Origin: Hetaerina americana
Taxonomy: Eukaryota; Arthropoda; Insecta; Odonata; Calopterygidae
Assembly (NCBI GenBank): GCA_022747635.1
Contig: JAKTNV010000168.1
Span: 272,501 to 336,500 of the forward strand
Direction of reading: 5' to 3'
Length of the DNA stretch: 64,000 nucleotides
Part shown: positions 1 to 12,600 of the stretch, one piece after another
Position numbering within the stretch: position 1 is the first letter of the stretch
Layout of the letters: every line of letters starts with the position of its first letter
Notes under the pieces: model-generated
The model's input: only the letters and a program-made list of their open reading frames with translations
Databases searched by the model: none
What the model was told of the DNA's origin: nothing
Translations under genes and position numbers: made by a program

Positions 1-3000
1 ACCGCACACGCACACACACACACCGCACGCGCACACACACACACCGCACACGCACACGCACACACCGCACACGCATACGCACACACCGCACACGCACACG
101 CACACACCGCACAAGCACACGCATACACCGCACACGCACACGCACACACCGCACACGCACTCGCACACACACCGCACACGCACACACACCGCACACGCAC
201 ACGCACACACACCGCATACGCACACGCACATAAACACACACCGCACACACACCGCACACGCACACGCACCGCACACGCACACGCACCGCACACGCACACG
301 CACCCACCGCACACGCACGCACACACACCACACACGCACGTACACACACCACACACGCACACACCACACGCACACACACCACACGCACACACACCACACG
401 CACACACCACACGCACACACACCACACGCACACACACCACACGCACACACACCCACGCACACACACCACACACACCCACACACACACACTCCAAACACCC
501 ACACACTCCACACACACACACACTCCAAACACCCACACACTCCACACACACACACACTCCACACACACACACACTCCACACACACACACACACTCCACAC
601 ACACACACACACACTCCACACACATTCCACACACACACACACACTCCGCACACACACACTCCAAACACACACACACACACTCCACACACACACACACTCC
701 ACACACACACACACTCCACACACACTCCACACACACACACACACTCCACACACACACACACATTCCACACACACACACACTCCACACACACACACACTCC
801 ACACACACACACACTCCACACACACACACACTCCACACACACACACACTCCACACACACACACACTCCACACTCCACACCACACACACTCCACACTCCAC
901 ACCACACACACTCCACACTCCACGCCACACACACTCCACACTCCACGCCACACACACTCCACACACACACACTCCACACACACACACTCCACACCACACA
1001 CACTCCACACCACACACACTCCACACCACACACACTCCACACTCCACACCACACACACTCCACACTCCACACCACACACACTCCACACTCCACACCACAC
1101 ACACTCCACACTCCACACCACACACACTCCACACTCCACACCACACACACTCCACACTCCACACCACACACACTCCACACTCCACACTCCACACCACACA
1201 CTCCACACTCCACACCACACACACTCCACACTCCACACCACACACACTCCACACTCCACACCACACACACTCCACACCACACACACTCCACACTCCACAC
1301 CACACACACACCACACTCCACACCACACACACACCACACTCCACACCACACACACACCACACTCCACACCACACACACACCACACTCCACACCACACACA
1401 CCACACTCCACACCACAAACAACACACTCCACACCACACACACCACACTCCACACCACACACTCCACACTCCACACCACACACACCACACTCCACACCAC
1501 ACACACCACACTCCACACCACACACACCACACTCCACACCACACACACCACACTCCACACCACACACACCACACTCCACACCACACACACCACACTCCAC
1601 ACTACACACACCACACTCCACACCACACACACCACACTCCACACCACACACACCACACTCCACACCACACACACCACACTCCACACCACACACACCACAC
1701 TCCACACCACACACACCACACTCCACACCACACACACCACACTCCACAGCACACACATCACACTCCACACACACACACATCACACTCCAAACACACACAC
1801 ACCACACTCCACACACCCACGCACACTCCACACACACACACACACACCACACACGCACACCACACACACACACACCACACACACCACAAACACACACACC
1901 ACACATACACACACCACACACACACACACACACCACACACACACCACACACACACAGCACACACACACCACACACACACACCACACACACACCACACACA
2001 CACACCACACACACACCACACACATCACACTCCACACACACACACACCACACTCCACACACCCACGCACACTCCACACACACCCACACCACACACACACA
2101 CACTGCCCACACACACACACACACACAAACACACCACCTACACACCACACACACACACTACACACACACACCACACACACACACCACACACACACACCAC
2201 AAACACACACCACACACACACACCACACACCACACACACACCACACACACACACACACCACACACACACACAACACACACAAACATACACATATCACTCA
2301 CATCACACCACACACACACCACACACACACCAAACACACACCACACACACACCCACCTCACACACCTCACACACACACTTCACACAGCTCACACACACAC
2401 ACAGCTCACACACACACAGCTCACACACCTCACACACCTCACACACACACCTCACACACCTCACACACACACCTCACACCACATACACACACACCTCACA
2501 CACACACACCTAACACATACACACACCTCACACACACACACCTCACACACACACGCAAACCACACACACACACACACCACACACACACACACCACACACA
2601 CACAACAGACACACACCACACACACACACACACACCACACACACACACACACCACACACACACACCACACACACACCACACACACACACACCACACACAC
2701 ACACACACCACACACACACCACACACACACACCCCACACACACACACACCACACACACACACCACACACACACACCACACACACACACACACCACACACA
2801 CACACACCTAACACACACACGCACACCACACACACACACCACACACACACACCTTACACACACACCACACACACACACCACACACACACACACCTAACAC
2901 ACACACACACACCACACACACACACCACACACACACACCACACACACACACCACACACACACACCACACACACACACACCACACACACACACCACACACA

Positions 3001-4314
3001 CACACCACACACACACACACCACACACACACACACCACACACACACACACCACACACACACATCACACACACACACACCACACACACACACACACCACAC
3101 ACACACACCAAACACACACACACCAAACACACACACACACCAAACACACACACACACCACACACACACACACACCACACAAACACACACCACACACACAA
3201 ACACACACCTCACACACACACAAACACACACACCTCACACACACAAACACACACACCTCACACACACACCTCACACATACACCTCACACACACACACACA
3301 CACCTCACACACACACCTCACACACACACACCTCACACACACACCTCACACACACACCTCACACTCACACCTCACACACACACCTCTCACACACACCTCT
3401 CACACACACCTCTCACACACACCTCTCACACACACCTCTCACACACACCTCACACACACACCACACACACACACAACACACACACACACACCACACACAC
3501 ACAACACACACACACCACAAAGACACACCACACACACACACCACACACACACACCACACACACACACCACACACACACACCACACACACACACCACACAC
3601 ACACACCACACACACACACCACGCACACCACACACACCACACACACCACGCACACACACACCACACACACCTCACACACCACACACACCTCACACACCTC
3701 ACACACACACACACACACCTCTCACACACACACACACACACACCTCACACACACACCTCACACACACCTCACACACACACACACACCTCACACACACACA
3801 CACACACCTCACACACACACACACAGCTCACACACACACACAGCTCACACACACACACACACCTCACACACACACACACACCTCACACACACACAACCTC
3901 ACACACACACACACCTCACACACACACACACCTCACACACACACACACCTCACACACACACCTCACACACACACACACCTCACACACACAGACACCTCAC
4001 ACACACACATACCTCACACACACACACACCTCACACACACACACCTCACACACACACATACCTCACACACACACATACCTCACACACACACACCTCACAC
4101 ACCTACACACCTCACACACCTACACACCTCACACACACACACCTCACACACACACACACCTCACACACACACACACCTCACACACACACACACACCTCAC
4201 ACAGACGCACACCTCACACACACACACACCTCACACACACACACACCTCACACACACACACACCTCACACACACACACACCTCACACACACACACACCTC
4301 ACACACACACACCT
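1..4314. repeat. AC-rich graded minisatellite array
   Basis: Almost pure A/C on the + strand: CA dinucleotide runs punctuated by a variant trinucleotide that changes in blocks. Roughly 1-450 uses CCG/CG variants, 450-870 uses ACTCC, 870-1800 is a longer period combining CACTCC with CACACC, 1800-3200 is mostly CACACC, and 3200-4314 is mostly CACACCT with a CACACC island near 3460-3660. The block order suggests local tandem expansion of successive variants. Cys/Val-rich frames on the minus strand are a by-product of reading GT repeats and are not genes. Assembly length of such an array is unreliable. Confidence 0.97.
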
Positions 4315-4321
4315 CACAAAC

Positions 4322-7300
4322 GATAATTCATCAAGTGGATTAGTACAATCATCTTGAAATAATCAAGTTTACTTAAGCGACCAATATAGCCTATAGCGAC
4401 CTAGCCATATAGCAGGCAGTCGTCGATGCCCGGTGTATGTGCGGGCACTCCAGGTTGCTGTTAAGCTCAGGAAATGAGGGTACTGCAGCTAAACCTCCAA
4501 CATTGCAGGGTAGCACAGGATCTGCTCATGCAGACGGTGCGGGAGCTGAAGCCGGACCTGGCCATCCTCTCGGAACCCTACAGGCATCTGGATAACCAAC
4601 CTTGGGTGTTCGATGGAACTGGGATGGCTGTGATCTGGTCCTGCGGGAGGTCTCCATTTCAGGATACTGGCTGCCAGACGGACCAAGGTTTTGTGAGAGT
4701 AAAGGTCCAGGGTGTACATTTTTACAGCTGCTATGCACCACCCAGTTGGACTCTGGACGAGTTCCAGGATTTCCTTACCATGCTGGTTTCAGATGCGAAG
4801 GATCGCTTCCCGGTAGCCATTGCCGGCGATTTCAACGCATGGGCGATGGACTGGGGCAGCAGGAGGACGAATGCAAAGGGGCAAGCCCTGCTTGAGGCTT
4901 GGTCGGCCCTAGATGTGGTCCTACTCAACACAGGTAGTGAGCCAACCTTCGTCAAGGGAGAGTCCTCATCTATAGTGGACCTCACCTTTGTGAGTAGTAG
5001 TCTAGTGAAGGGAGACCGTTTCTCGTGGAAGGTGACGGACATTTACACCCACAGTGATCATCAGGCCATACTGTGGGAGATAAATGAGGATGCGAAGCGA
5101 GGGGTGAAACCACCAAGATCGAACTCAAGGGGCTGGAGAGCCAAGCTGTTCCAAGCTGATCTCTTTTGCGAGGCATTGAACACTAGTCCTGTGAATTATG
5201 GAGACGCGACGGAAAAGGTGGAGGAGGTCATGCGAAGGGTAACTGAAGCATGTGATGTAACTATGCCGCGGAAGAACTATAATGACAGTCGACCTTCGGT
5301 ACACTGGTGGAGCGAAGGGATTGCAAGTCTTCGAAGTAAGTGTCACCAGGCCCGTAGACTAGCTCAACGGGCCCGAGGGAAGCCCACGTTTGCCACAATG
5401 GAGGAAAAGTTCAAGGACGCTAGAAGAGAACTCAAAAAGGCCATCAAGGAAGCCAAAACCGAGAGCTGGAAAGAGCTTATCAGTGAGGTTGACAGCGACC
5501 CGTGGGGCAGGCCATATAAGGTTGTCATGAGTCGACTGAAGAGCCAGCCCATGCCATCGCCTACCTGTCCAGTGCTACTCAGGAGAATTGTATCAACTCT
5601 GTTCCCTGAACAGAAAGAGGAGAGTTATGATTTCGAGGAGAAGGCAGACGGGGAAATTCCAGCCATCACGGAAGAGGAGATGCTCACTGCAACAGCAAGG
5701 GTGAAAAACAACAAAGCTCCTGGCATTGACGGAATCCCAAACGTGGCCCTGAAGATAGCCATCAAGGCTGCACCTGCGATGTTCCTTGATATGTATAATA
5801 CATGTCTCGAGGAAGGAAAATTCCCGGATAAATGGAAATGGCAGAGACTAGTACTACTGCCTAAAGGAAAAAAGCCTCCGGACGAACCATCATCGTATCG
5901 TCCGCTCTGTATGTTGGACACGGTTGGAAAAGTCTTCGAAAGGATCATTTATAACAGGATCGAGGATGTCGTGGATCCCTTGCTGGCGGAAACCCAGTAT
6001 GGTTTTAGAAAATCCCGCTCTACGTTGGATGCCATAAGCGAGGTGGTCAGTACTGCAAAAGACGCAATATCAGGAAAAAGGTATACAAGAGGCTCCAAGC
6101 AGTACTGCTTGATTGCCACACTAGATATCAAAAATGCCTTTAATTCAGTGAGTTGGAAGTGTGTCATGGAGGCTCTAAAGGGGTTTAATGTCCCATGGTG
6201 TCTTCGGAGGATGGTGGCGAGTTACCTACATAACAGGTTTCTAGTGTACAACACAGAAGACGGACCGAAGGCGTATAGAGTGACTGGAGGGGTTCCCCAG
6301 GGCTCAGTACTGGGGCCACTCCTGTGGAACATCCTCTACAATTCGGTACTGCTGCTGAGACTACCGCGCGAGGTGCGCCTCGTGGCATTCGCTGATGACT
6401 TGGCGGTAGTAATTACCGCTAAACTTGTGGAACAAGTCACCGCTATATTCGGGGAGGCTTTCTTTGCGATGAAGAAATGGATGTTTTCTGTCGGATTGCA
6501 ATTGGCAGAACATAAAACTGAAGCGCTTCTCGTTTCAAGCAGAAGGCGGTGCGAGAAAGTGACTCTTTACGCCGGCAATACCGAGATCAAATCGCGGCCG
6601 TTCATTCGGTATCTTGGGGTGACCCTAGACACCAGGCTAAATTTCAAGGAGCAGGTGGGGCAAGTCAGTGGCAAAGCTTCTTTAGTGGCTTCCACACTGC
6701 AACGGCTTATGCCCAATGTTGGTGGCCCCAAGCAGAAAAGAAGACAACTGCTGGCATCGGTTATAACCTCAGTGCTAACCTATGGGATACCCATATGGGC
6801 TGATGCACTGCTGAGTAAGGGGTATCGAAGGAAGGTAGCAGCGCCATACCGGATTAGTGCTTTGCGGGTGGCAAGCGCTTTTCGGACAGTTTCCGATGAC
6901 GCCATAAACGTGATTTCGAGTATGTTACCAGTGAAGCTCCTGGCAAAGGAAAGGAAGAAATGGTATCGACAGGAGAATCCGGGTGAAACCAGCAAAGAAA
7001 TAAGAGAAGAGAGCTTTAATGAATGGCAGAGATTGTGGGACACATCAATGAAGGGAAGATGGACGCACCGGTTTATCCCTAACGTGGCGAAATGGGTAAA
7101 TCGATCCCACGGAGAGCTCAATTACTACCTCACGCAGGTGCTATCGGGACATGGGTGTTATCGTGCGTATCTGCACAAATACAAGCATGAGGATTCGCCG
7201 TATTGCCCAACGTGCCAAAGAGTCGAGGAGAATGCTGAACACGTGATTTTTGAGTGCCCACGGTTCAGTGCATCGCGAGACGCCCTTGTATTAAAGTTAA

Positions 7301-7659
7301 ACACTCAACTTACGCCAGAGACCTTGGTGGAACATATGATTTCGTCGGATTCAACCTGGAGCGTGATTTGGGACTTCATTACCGCCATCATGAAGGAGCT
7401 ACGAAGAGAAGAGCGGGCCAGGAGCGCAACAATGGAAACGGAAGCATAGAACTAGAGGAAAAGCTACGGCTAAAGGTCTCTCCTGTGAAGTAATAAGCCA
7501 CCAGCAGTACCGCTGGAGAAAACAAAGACCATAGCGGAAGATACAAGGGGTTTTAGTCGGTGGGAGTCCGACACGAGGGACAGAAAACATGAGGGTTTCT
7601 TGTCTATCAGTGCATAAAGCATTTCCCCTGAACTCTTAAGAAAAAAGGGGAAAAAAACC
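4322..7659 (+). mobile_element. R1-clade non-LTR retrotransposon inserted in AC repeat, 5'-truncated
   Basis: The non-repeat island between AC arrays carries one intact ORF2, a 3' UTR of about 210 bp and an A-rich 3' end (AAAAAAGGGGAAAAAAA). CACAAAC occurs at both edges (4315-4321 and 7660-7666) and may be the target-site duplication, although the repeat context weakens that. A complete R1-clade element has an ORF1 (gag with zinc knuckles) of well over 1 kb. Here only about 150 bp precedes ORF2, and just some 25 codons upstream are open, ending in an ATGA stop/start overlap at 4474-4477, so ORF1 has been lost. Within the R1 clade, Waldo and Mino lineages are known to target ACAY or AC microsatellites, which fits this position. 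Confidence 0.9.
4474..7449 (+). CDS. R1-clade ORF2: AP endonuclease-reverse transcriptase, intact
   Basis: A 991-residue protein that nicks target DNA and reverse-transcribes the element RNA at the nick (target-primed reverse transcription, in the nucleus). The N-terminal AP-like endonuclease (about 1-205) shows LNLQHCR at 6-12, catalytic E34 in SEPY, GDFN at 118-121, VDLTF at 168-172 and SDH at 194-196. The reverse transcriptase (about 395-690) shows NKAPGIDGIP near 413-422, YGFRKSRST near 509-517, motif A with D551, GVPQGSVLGPLL near 606-617 and catalytic FADD at 639-642. A C-terminal CCHC knuckle lies at 911-928 (C911, C914, H924, C928), as is usual for R1. The ATG at 4474 is chosen because it overlaps the stop of the upstream frame and is followed directly by the conserved endonuclease start. 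There is no internal stop or frameshift, so the insertion is young or the copy is constrained. Clade assignment is firm; lineage (Waldo, Mino or other) is not settled. Confidence 0.93.
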   Translation: MRVLQLNLQHCRVAQDLLMQTVRELKPDLAILSEPYRHLDNQPWVFDGTGMAVIWSCGRSPFQDTGCQTDQGFVRVKVQGVHFYSCYAPPSWTLDEFQDFLTMLVSDAKDRFPVAIAGDFNAWAMDWGSRRTNAKGQALLEAWSALDVVLLNTGSEPTFVKGESSSIVDLTFVSSSLVKGDRFSWKVTDIYTHSDHQAILWEINEDAKRGVKPPRSNSRGWRAKLFQADLFCEALNTSPVNYGDATEKVEEVMRRVTEACDVTMPRKNYNDSRPSVHWWSEGIASLRSKCHQARRLAQRARGKPTFATMEEKFKDARRELKKAIKEAKTESWKELISEVDSDPWGRPYKVVMSRLKSQPMPSPTCPVLLRRIVSTLFPEQKEESYDFEEKADGEIPAITEEEMLTATARVKNNKAPGIDGIPNVALKIAIKAAPAMFLDMYNTCLEEGKFPDKWKWQRLVLLPKGKKPPDEPSSYRPLCMLDTVGKVFERIIYNRIEDVVDPLLAETQYGFRKSRSTLDAISEVVSTAKDAISGKRYTRGSKQYCLIATLDIKNAFNSVSWKCVMEALKGFNVPWCLRRMVASYLHNRFLVYNTEDGPKAYRVTGGVPQGSVLGPLLWNILYNSVLLLRLPREVRLVAFADDLAVVITAKLVEQVTAIFGEAFFAMKKWMFSVGLQLAEHKTEALLVSSRRRCEKVTLYAGNTEIKSRPFIRYLGVTLDTRLNFKEQVGQVSGKASLVASTLQRLMPNVGGPKQKRRQLLASVITSVLTYGIPIWADALLSKGYRRKVAAPYRISALRVASAFRTVSDDAINVISSMLPVKLLAKERKKWYRQENPGETSKEIREESFNEWQRLWDTSMKGRWTHRFIPNVAKWVNRSHGELNYYLTQVLSGHGCYRAYLHKYKHEDSPYCPTCQRVEENAEHVIFECPRFSASRDALVLKLNTQLTPETLVEHMISSDSTWSVIWDFITAIMKELRREERARSATMETEA

Positions 7660-8500
7660 CACAAACACACACACACATCAGTGTGTGTGTGTTGTGTGTG
7701 TGTGGTGTGTGTGTGTGGTGTGTGTGTTTGTGTGTGGAGTGTGTGTGGTGTGTGTGTGTGTTGTGTGTGTGTGTGTGTGTGTTGTGTGTGTGTGTGTGGT
7801 GTGTGTGTTTGTGTGTGGAGTGTGTCTGGTGTGTGTGTGTGTGGTGTGTGTGGTGTGTGTGTGTGGTGTGTGTGTTCGTATGTGTGAGTGGTGTGTGTGT
7901 GTGTGTTTGTGTGTGTGTATGGTTGGTGTGTGTGTTTGTGTGGTGGGTGTGTAGTGTGTAGTGTGTGGTGTGTGTGTGGTGTGTTTGGTGTGTGTGTGTG
8001 GTGTGTGTGTGTGTGTGGTGTGTGTGTGTGTGTGTGTATGGTGTGTGTGTGTGTGGTGTGTGTGTGTGTGGTGTGTGTGTGGTGTGTGTGTGGTGTTTGT
8101 ATGTGTGGTGTGTAAGTGTGCGGTTTCTGTGTGTGTGTGTGTTGTGTGTGTGTGGTGAGTTTGTATGTGTGGTGTGTAAGTGTGCGGTTTCTGTGTGTGT
8201 GTGTGTTGTGTGTGTGTGGTGAGTTTGTGTGTGTGGTGTGTGTGTGTGTGGTGTGTGTGTGTGTGGTGTGTGTGTGTAGTGTGTGTGTGGTGTTTGTGTG
8301 GTTTGTGTGTGTGGTGTGTGTGTGTAGTGTGTGTGTGGTTTGTGTGTGGAGTGTATGTGTGTGGTGTGTGTGTGAAGTGTGGTGTGCGCGTGTGCAGTGT
8401 GTGTGTGTGTGTGTGTTGTGCGTGTGATCTTCGTGTGTGGTGTGTGTGTTTGGTGTGTGGTATGTGTATGTTTGGGTGTGTGTTTTGTTTGTTTGTTTGT
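7660..8500. repeat. AC repeat switching to GT-rich array (opposite orientation)
   Basis: A short AC run (7660-7677) is followed abruptly by GT-rich DNA with GTGTGGTGTG units, the reverse complement of the CACACC units upstream of the retrotransposon. An internal direct repeat of about 64 bp is visible (8094-8157 and 8158-8222 share GTGTAAGTGTGCGG). The array ends near 8500 with GTTT repeats. Cys-rich + frames and a His/Thr-rich minus frame here are artefacts. Confidence 0.95.
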
Positions 8501-8519
8501 TTAGTGTCGGAATATCTCC

Positions 8520-8615
8520 TTCTCCAAGGGAAAAGACGTCAACGGCACCATCAACTTCCTCGACTTGACAATCACAATTAGGGATAATAGACATGAATTT
8601 GCAATGCAACACACA
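8520..8615 (+). pseudogene. Penelope-like RT fragment
   Basis: Translating from 8526 gives GKDVNGTINFLDLTI followed by RDNRHEF. The INFLDLTI-x-RDxxHEF block is characteristic of the region after the catalytic YVDD motif in PLE reverse transcriptases. Only about 30 residues are recognisable. The fragment starts at the end of the GT array and runs into a SINE, so both sides are truncated. Confidence 0.7.
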
Positions 8616-8639
8616 CTAGGAAATTCTGGTTACCGAAAT

Positions 8640-8746
8640 TCAGAAAATTCGGGCGGATCTGAGGGTTCCCAGAGAGGGTACCCCGGGAATCGAACTTGGG
8701 ACCTACGGTCAGTACGGCGTCTGACCCCTGGGCTACCACGTCCACC
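8640..8746 (-). mobile_element. tRNA-headed SINE fragment
   Basis: On the minus strand, 8744-8678 reads as a degenerate tRNA head: an A-box-like GTAGCCCAGGGG and a B-box-like GTTCGATTCCC. The wording matches the SINE at 16590-16845, including the GGGTTCCC/GGAACCC segment beyond the B box. The ends do not form an acceptor stem, so it is not a functional tRNA gene. Confidence 0.65.
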
Positions 8747-9534
8747 TATATTTAATATAACTCCTCATTCTAATTTCTATTTCCTAATGAGACTCCTCCT
8801 GTCTATTCTTAAATTAATATTAAGTCGTCGTGTCGCATTTTTAATACACTCCTATCAACCACCTGTGCATCCAAGCCATTAATTTTTAGTTATTTTGTAC
8901 CTTTCCCCTTATCTCTCCTTCTTTCATTACAATCTTTAAACTATCTCCTTGCCAAGAATTTTTCTTACTAGTGTATGCTTCTTTCGTCATTATAAAATTT
9001 TAATTTAATTCGATGGCATTACCAGTACCCTTTTATGCGGTTCTATGTTTCTTATTAGAGGTAGTCATTTTTTATAAAATGTTTATAATAAATATAACCT
9101 TAGTACTCGTTTAGGCATTGGCTCACGTTTTTATATCTCCGTTTTCATTGCTAGAGCTGGATAATTTTCTATCGAGATTTTAGTTATTCAATCCACTTTT
9201 TCAATAATGGAGTGGGTTTTATGTACTCTTTACCTATTACCCTCGCCTTCAGGAACACTTTCTAATTTTTTCCAAAGTCTAAAATGGTGAATTTCAAACA
9301 AATTTAATTCTCTGAGCTTGTTTGATCATAGATTAGCTATTTCATGATTTAGATTATATTTAATGATTTCATTACTTTACTATTGGTCCTTTGGCTACAT
9401 TTCCGATGAAAACCAATTACTATTCATTCGTTTTTATTCTTTTTTATTCACTTCTGCATGCATGCCATTAACAACGCAACAAACCATTCCATCCTTCGTT
9501 TATTTTTGCTTTCATTTTTGGTACTGAAAAATAT
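8747..9534. other. AT-rich intergenic stretch, nothing recognised
   Basis: AT-rich with pyrimidine-rich segments. No coding motif, terminal repeat or tRNA-like box was seen. Confidence 0.6.
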
Positions 9535-9615
9535 TTAACACCGCCGGGATTTAAACCCTGACCCTGTGGGTAGGAATCCAGTACGATAGCCACTGCAACA
9601 TCACGATCCCCTTGG
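9535..9615 (-). mobile_element. tRNA-headed SINE fragment (GGCTATCGTAC family)
   Basis: The minus strand reads GTGGCTATCGTACTGG, then TCCTACCCACAGGGTCAGGG and GGTTTAAATCCCGG. It shares the GGCTATCGTAC core and B-box layout with the + strand SINE at 34665-34985, so both belong to one tRNA-derived family. The B box is decayed (TTTAAATCC for TTCAAATCC). Confidence 0.6.
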
Positions 9616-12600
9616 CATTCGTCCCTGGGGACTCGTGAGATGTAAACAGAAAACCAGAATACCGTATTTCCACAACCACCAAACTGAACAGCCCTGGCCT
9701 CAGTTACCTTTTTCTGGTACGCAAACTGAATTCCCGCTTCAGGGTAAACAGATCCAATCCAGAGATGGAGAGAGACATTTGACGGAGAAGACTATGAGCC
9801 TTCCGTAAGAAACGTAACAAGACTGTTCCAAGAAGTGACAACAACGTCACGTTAAGTGTTTGACCAGGAGAGAACTGTTTTCAAGGGGGCCCTGAACAAT
9901 AGTTTGGTGTTGTATTAACCTTTGTTAATTATGAAGCTCTTCATTTGTTAAAATGAGATCACTTTGAATGGATTCTTTACGTTTACATATACGTCACGTG
10001 ATTGTTGTTCCCAGGGTTGCTATAGTTTTGAGTGAGTTTTCTGTTGAGGAGCGAATGAGCGAATGGGCATTTGTGCGAGTTTGCTTCCTTACAGTTTTGG
10101 AATTTCATTAATGTTTTCTCCGTCGGCATCCATCGATAACAAACTATCAAAGAAAGTCCTTCTGTGAGCGAACAAATTAATTACTCTATGGTCGAATCTC
10201 ACAGAGCTTACAGAGTATATATGACCTTGGCGATATTGCTAGAATGCGAAAGTGCCGCGATGACTGTTTGAAAACATTGTTTCTAAGTTTTATAGCAAGT
10301 GGCTTTTATGGCGTGAAAGATTTGTTTCTGCGAGTGTTGCTAGATAGATAGTTTTAGCTGGAATTCTTCGATAGGAGTTTTAATCTGTTAATACACTCCT
10401 GTATCGGGATTTAAGTTTATGCATTTTTTGAACTCGGCTAGGTCTTTAAAATCATTTGTTTTGCTAGAGATAAATAGCACTATTCCTTCACTTTTTCATC
10501 GCTACACCTTCCGAATATACGTTTCACGAACGCCAGTTTTTTTAGCGCCCTTCCTCGAATCGTGCGTGTGCGTTTGTCATATTTATGGTCCATTGCCGAT
10601 TAAGCTTTTATATTTGTCACAACATAATTAATTTCTTTTTGGTGAAGCGAATTTCTTCAATTTAAAAATAGATAAAGGAGCTTACATTTTCTTTTTAATT
10701 CTCAACCTCACCCAGCAAATTCTTTTGTCGTTGGAAATTACGTAATATTCATCCCAAGTAAAGTTTTTATGTGACGGAAAGGAAAATAATAGCAAGACAA
10801 TTTTTTCCAATGTTTTCTCGATTATTTTATCGGGAGTGACATTTGGCCTTGCATTCGCCCGGGGTGAAGGGCAACCCGCAAAACCCTTCACAGGCCGCCT
10901 TAAAACACAATTCGAATGACATAAATACATTTCATTCAATTTCAAAGAGCATACAGGGCATATTCTTGGAACATGAACAATTTAAAATCATTGCAAAACA
11001 CGTACAAAAAGTATAGAGGTGAGATATTTGTAAATGTGCAGTGTGATGATGGTGACTCATTCGCACCAAGCAACACTCACACTATAAACACTAACACAAG
11101 TTAGTAATGACAGGTACCAATACTAGTGCAACTGGTTAGGTCTCCCAAAACCCAATCATCACCTCGTTAGCTAATTACAATGCATTCCCACGCACTCCTA
11201 AATACTCTCATCCAAGCACACAATGTACATCTAACGAGTGTTAAAAATGGGGCGCTCCGGCTCTAAAATGACGTCATACCTAGAGTCGCCACAGAGTCAT
11301 ACTGCCACATAATATCTCTTTGCTCGTGGCAGGATGAATACATCACATGGACCACTTTGAGGCTAAAATGACTAATCTCGCATTCTTTTGAAAGTTCTTC
11401 TTGAAGTATTTATTGATAAAATAGAATGTTTAAGAAGTCATTATTGAAACTGAATAACGAGTAACTAGCAATTAAACCCTGCTTGTAGTGTGAAAACTGT
11501 TGATAAAGGAAACTTAAACATTGCCAAAATACTCACTCACTGCAGCTTGATGGAAGTAGTTCCCAAGTTTTCTTCATTCGACGTCTTCTCTGGTGGACGT
11601 CTTGCTGACCGGCGGGCTTGGATCCCAAGGGTCTGAATCCAAACCCATCCGCACTGTCCATCTTTCCTGTGGTCCCCTCTCTATCAGTGGGCCCTCGGAT
11701 TCTTCAATCTCCCGTCGACGTCTCGGTTGATCCATCACCTATTGGCTATAAGAGAGCCGATTGCTATACACAAAACATGCCCTGGAATAGAACGGCTGCA
11801 ACGATCAAAACTCTCTCAAACATCACACGATTAGGAAAATGACGGCATGCCGAACGCCGACCAAACACGACAAAAGAACAAAAATCAATCCATCAAGGCC
11901 ACACACAAATTACATTGGATCAAGGGCACACGCTTAAACTTAATCGAATTACATTTCTCATGGTCCATATTTGTGACCATGAGTGCTGGGCTAAAATGAT
12001 AGCGTAAGTAAATCTTTACGCCTAAACAATATGATATATCGCGCCTTCGCAATATATAGTGATATATTAAAATCATTTTAGTGCATATCATCATCCTAAT
12101 TTCTAAGCAAGTTCATCGGAATTAATATATATTAGAACTCTTCAGAGTAAAACAAGCATTAAATATTCTACAAAAACTATATTAAAATTACTAGATGTAT
12201 ATGAAGAAAATGTCAGATGATGCATTTTAAATGCCATTAAACTGCTACTTTCGTAAAAGTTGAACGCAGAACACGTATTCAAATAATAATAAGGGACAGA
12301 AAAACACCAGAATACTCACTTTTCTTCACGCGATGAAAAGGTTTCATCATCTTTCTTCCCTCCTCTTTCGAGGTGTTGTTTGGTAAATGTCTTTCTGCCT
12401 GAAAGACATTGAATTAGTAAAAACAAAAAGTACACCAGGTGTGAGTGGTTCCAAAGATGGAAACTCCCTCAACCAGCACAGGATTTGAAGAATGACTGCC
12501 GACCGAACACAAATCCACCGGACTGACACGGATGAATCGATCACTCCGGGTCAAGCACACCTTAAAATTAACACTAATCTCCTTCTTGCTTTTGAAGTGC

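Noticed and set aside
1758..3741. Long minus-strand Cys/Val-rich open frames
   Set aside because: Reading GT repeats as codons (TGT, GTG, TGG) gives stop-free Cys/Val/Trp frames; no composition change or start context supports genes.
1..4314. CRISPR array or telomeric repeat
   Set aside because: No spacer-repeat alternation, and no TTAGG/TTAGGG units; it is a simple AC-derived repeat in a eukaryotic genome.
7681..8581. Overlapping Cys-rich + frames
   Set aside because: Same GT-repeat artefact.
7470..8612. 380-codon minus-strand His/Thr-rich frame
   Set aside because: Produced by CA repeats (CAC/ACA) with unrelated ends from the element 3' UTR and a PLE scrap.
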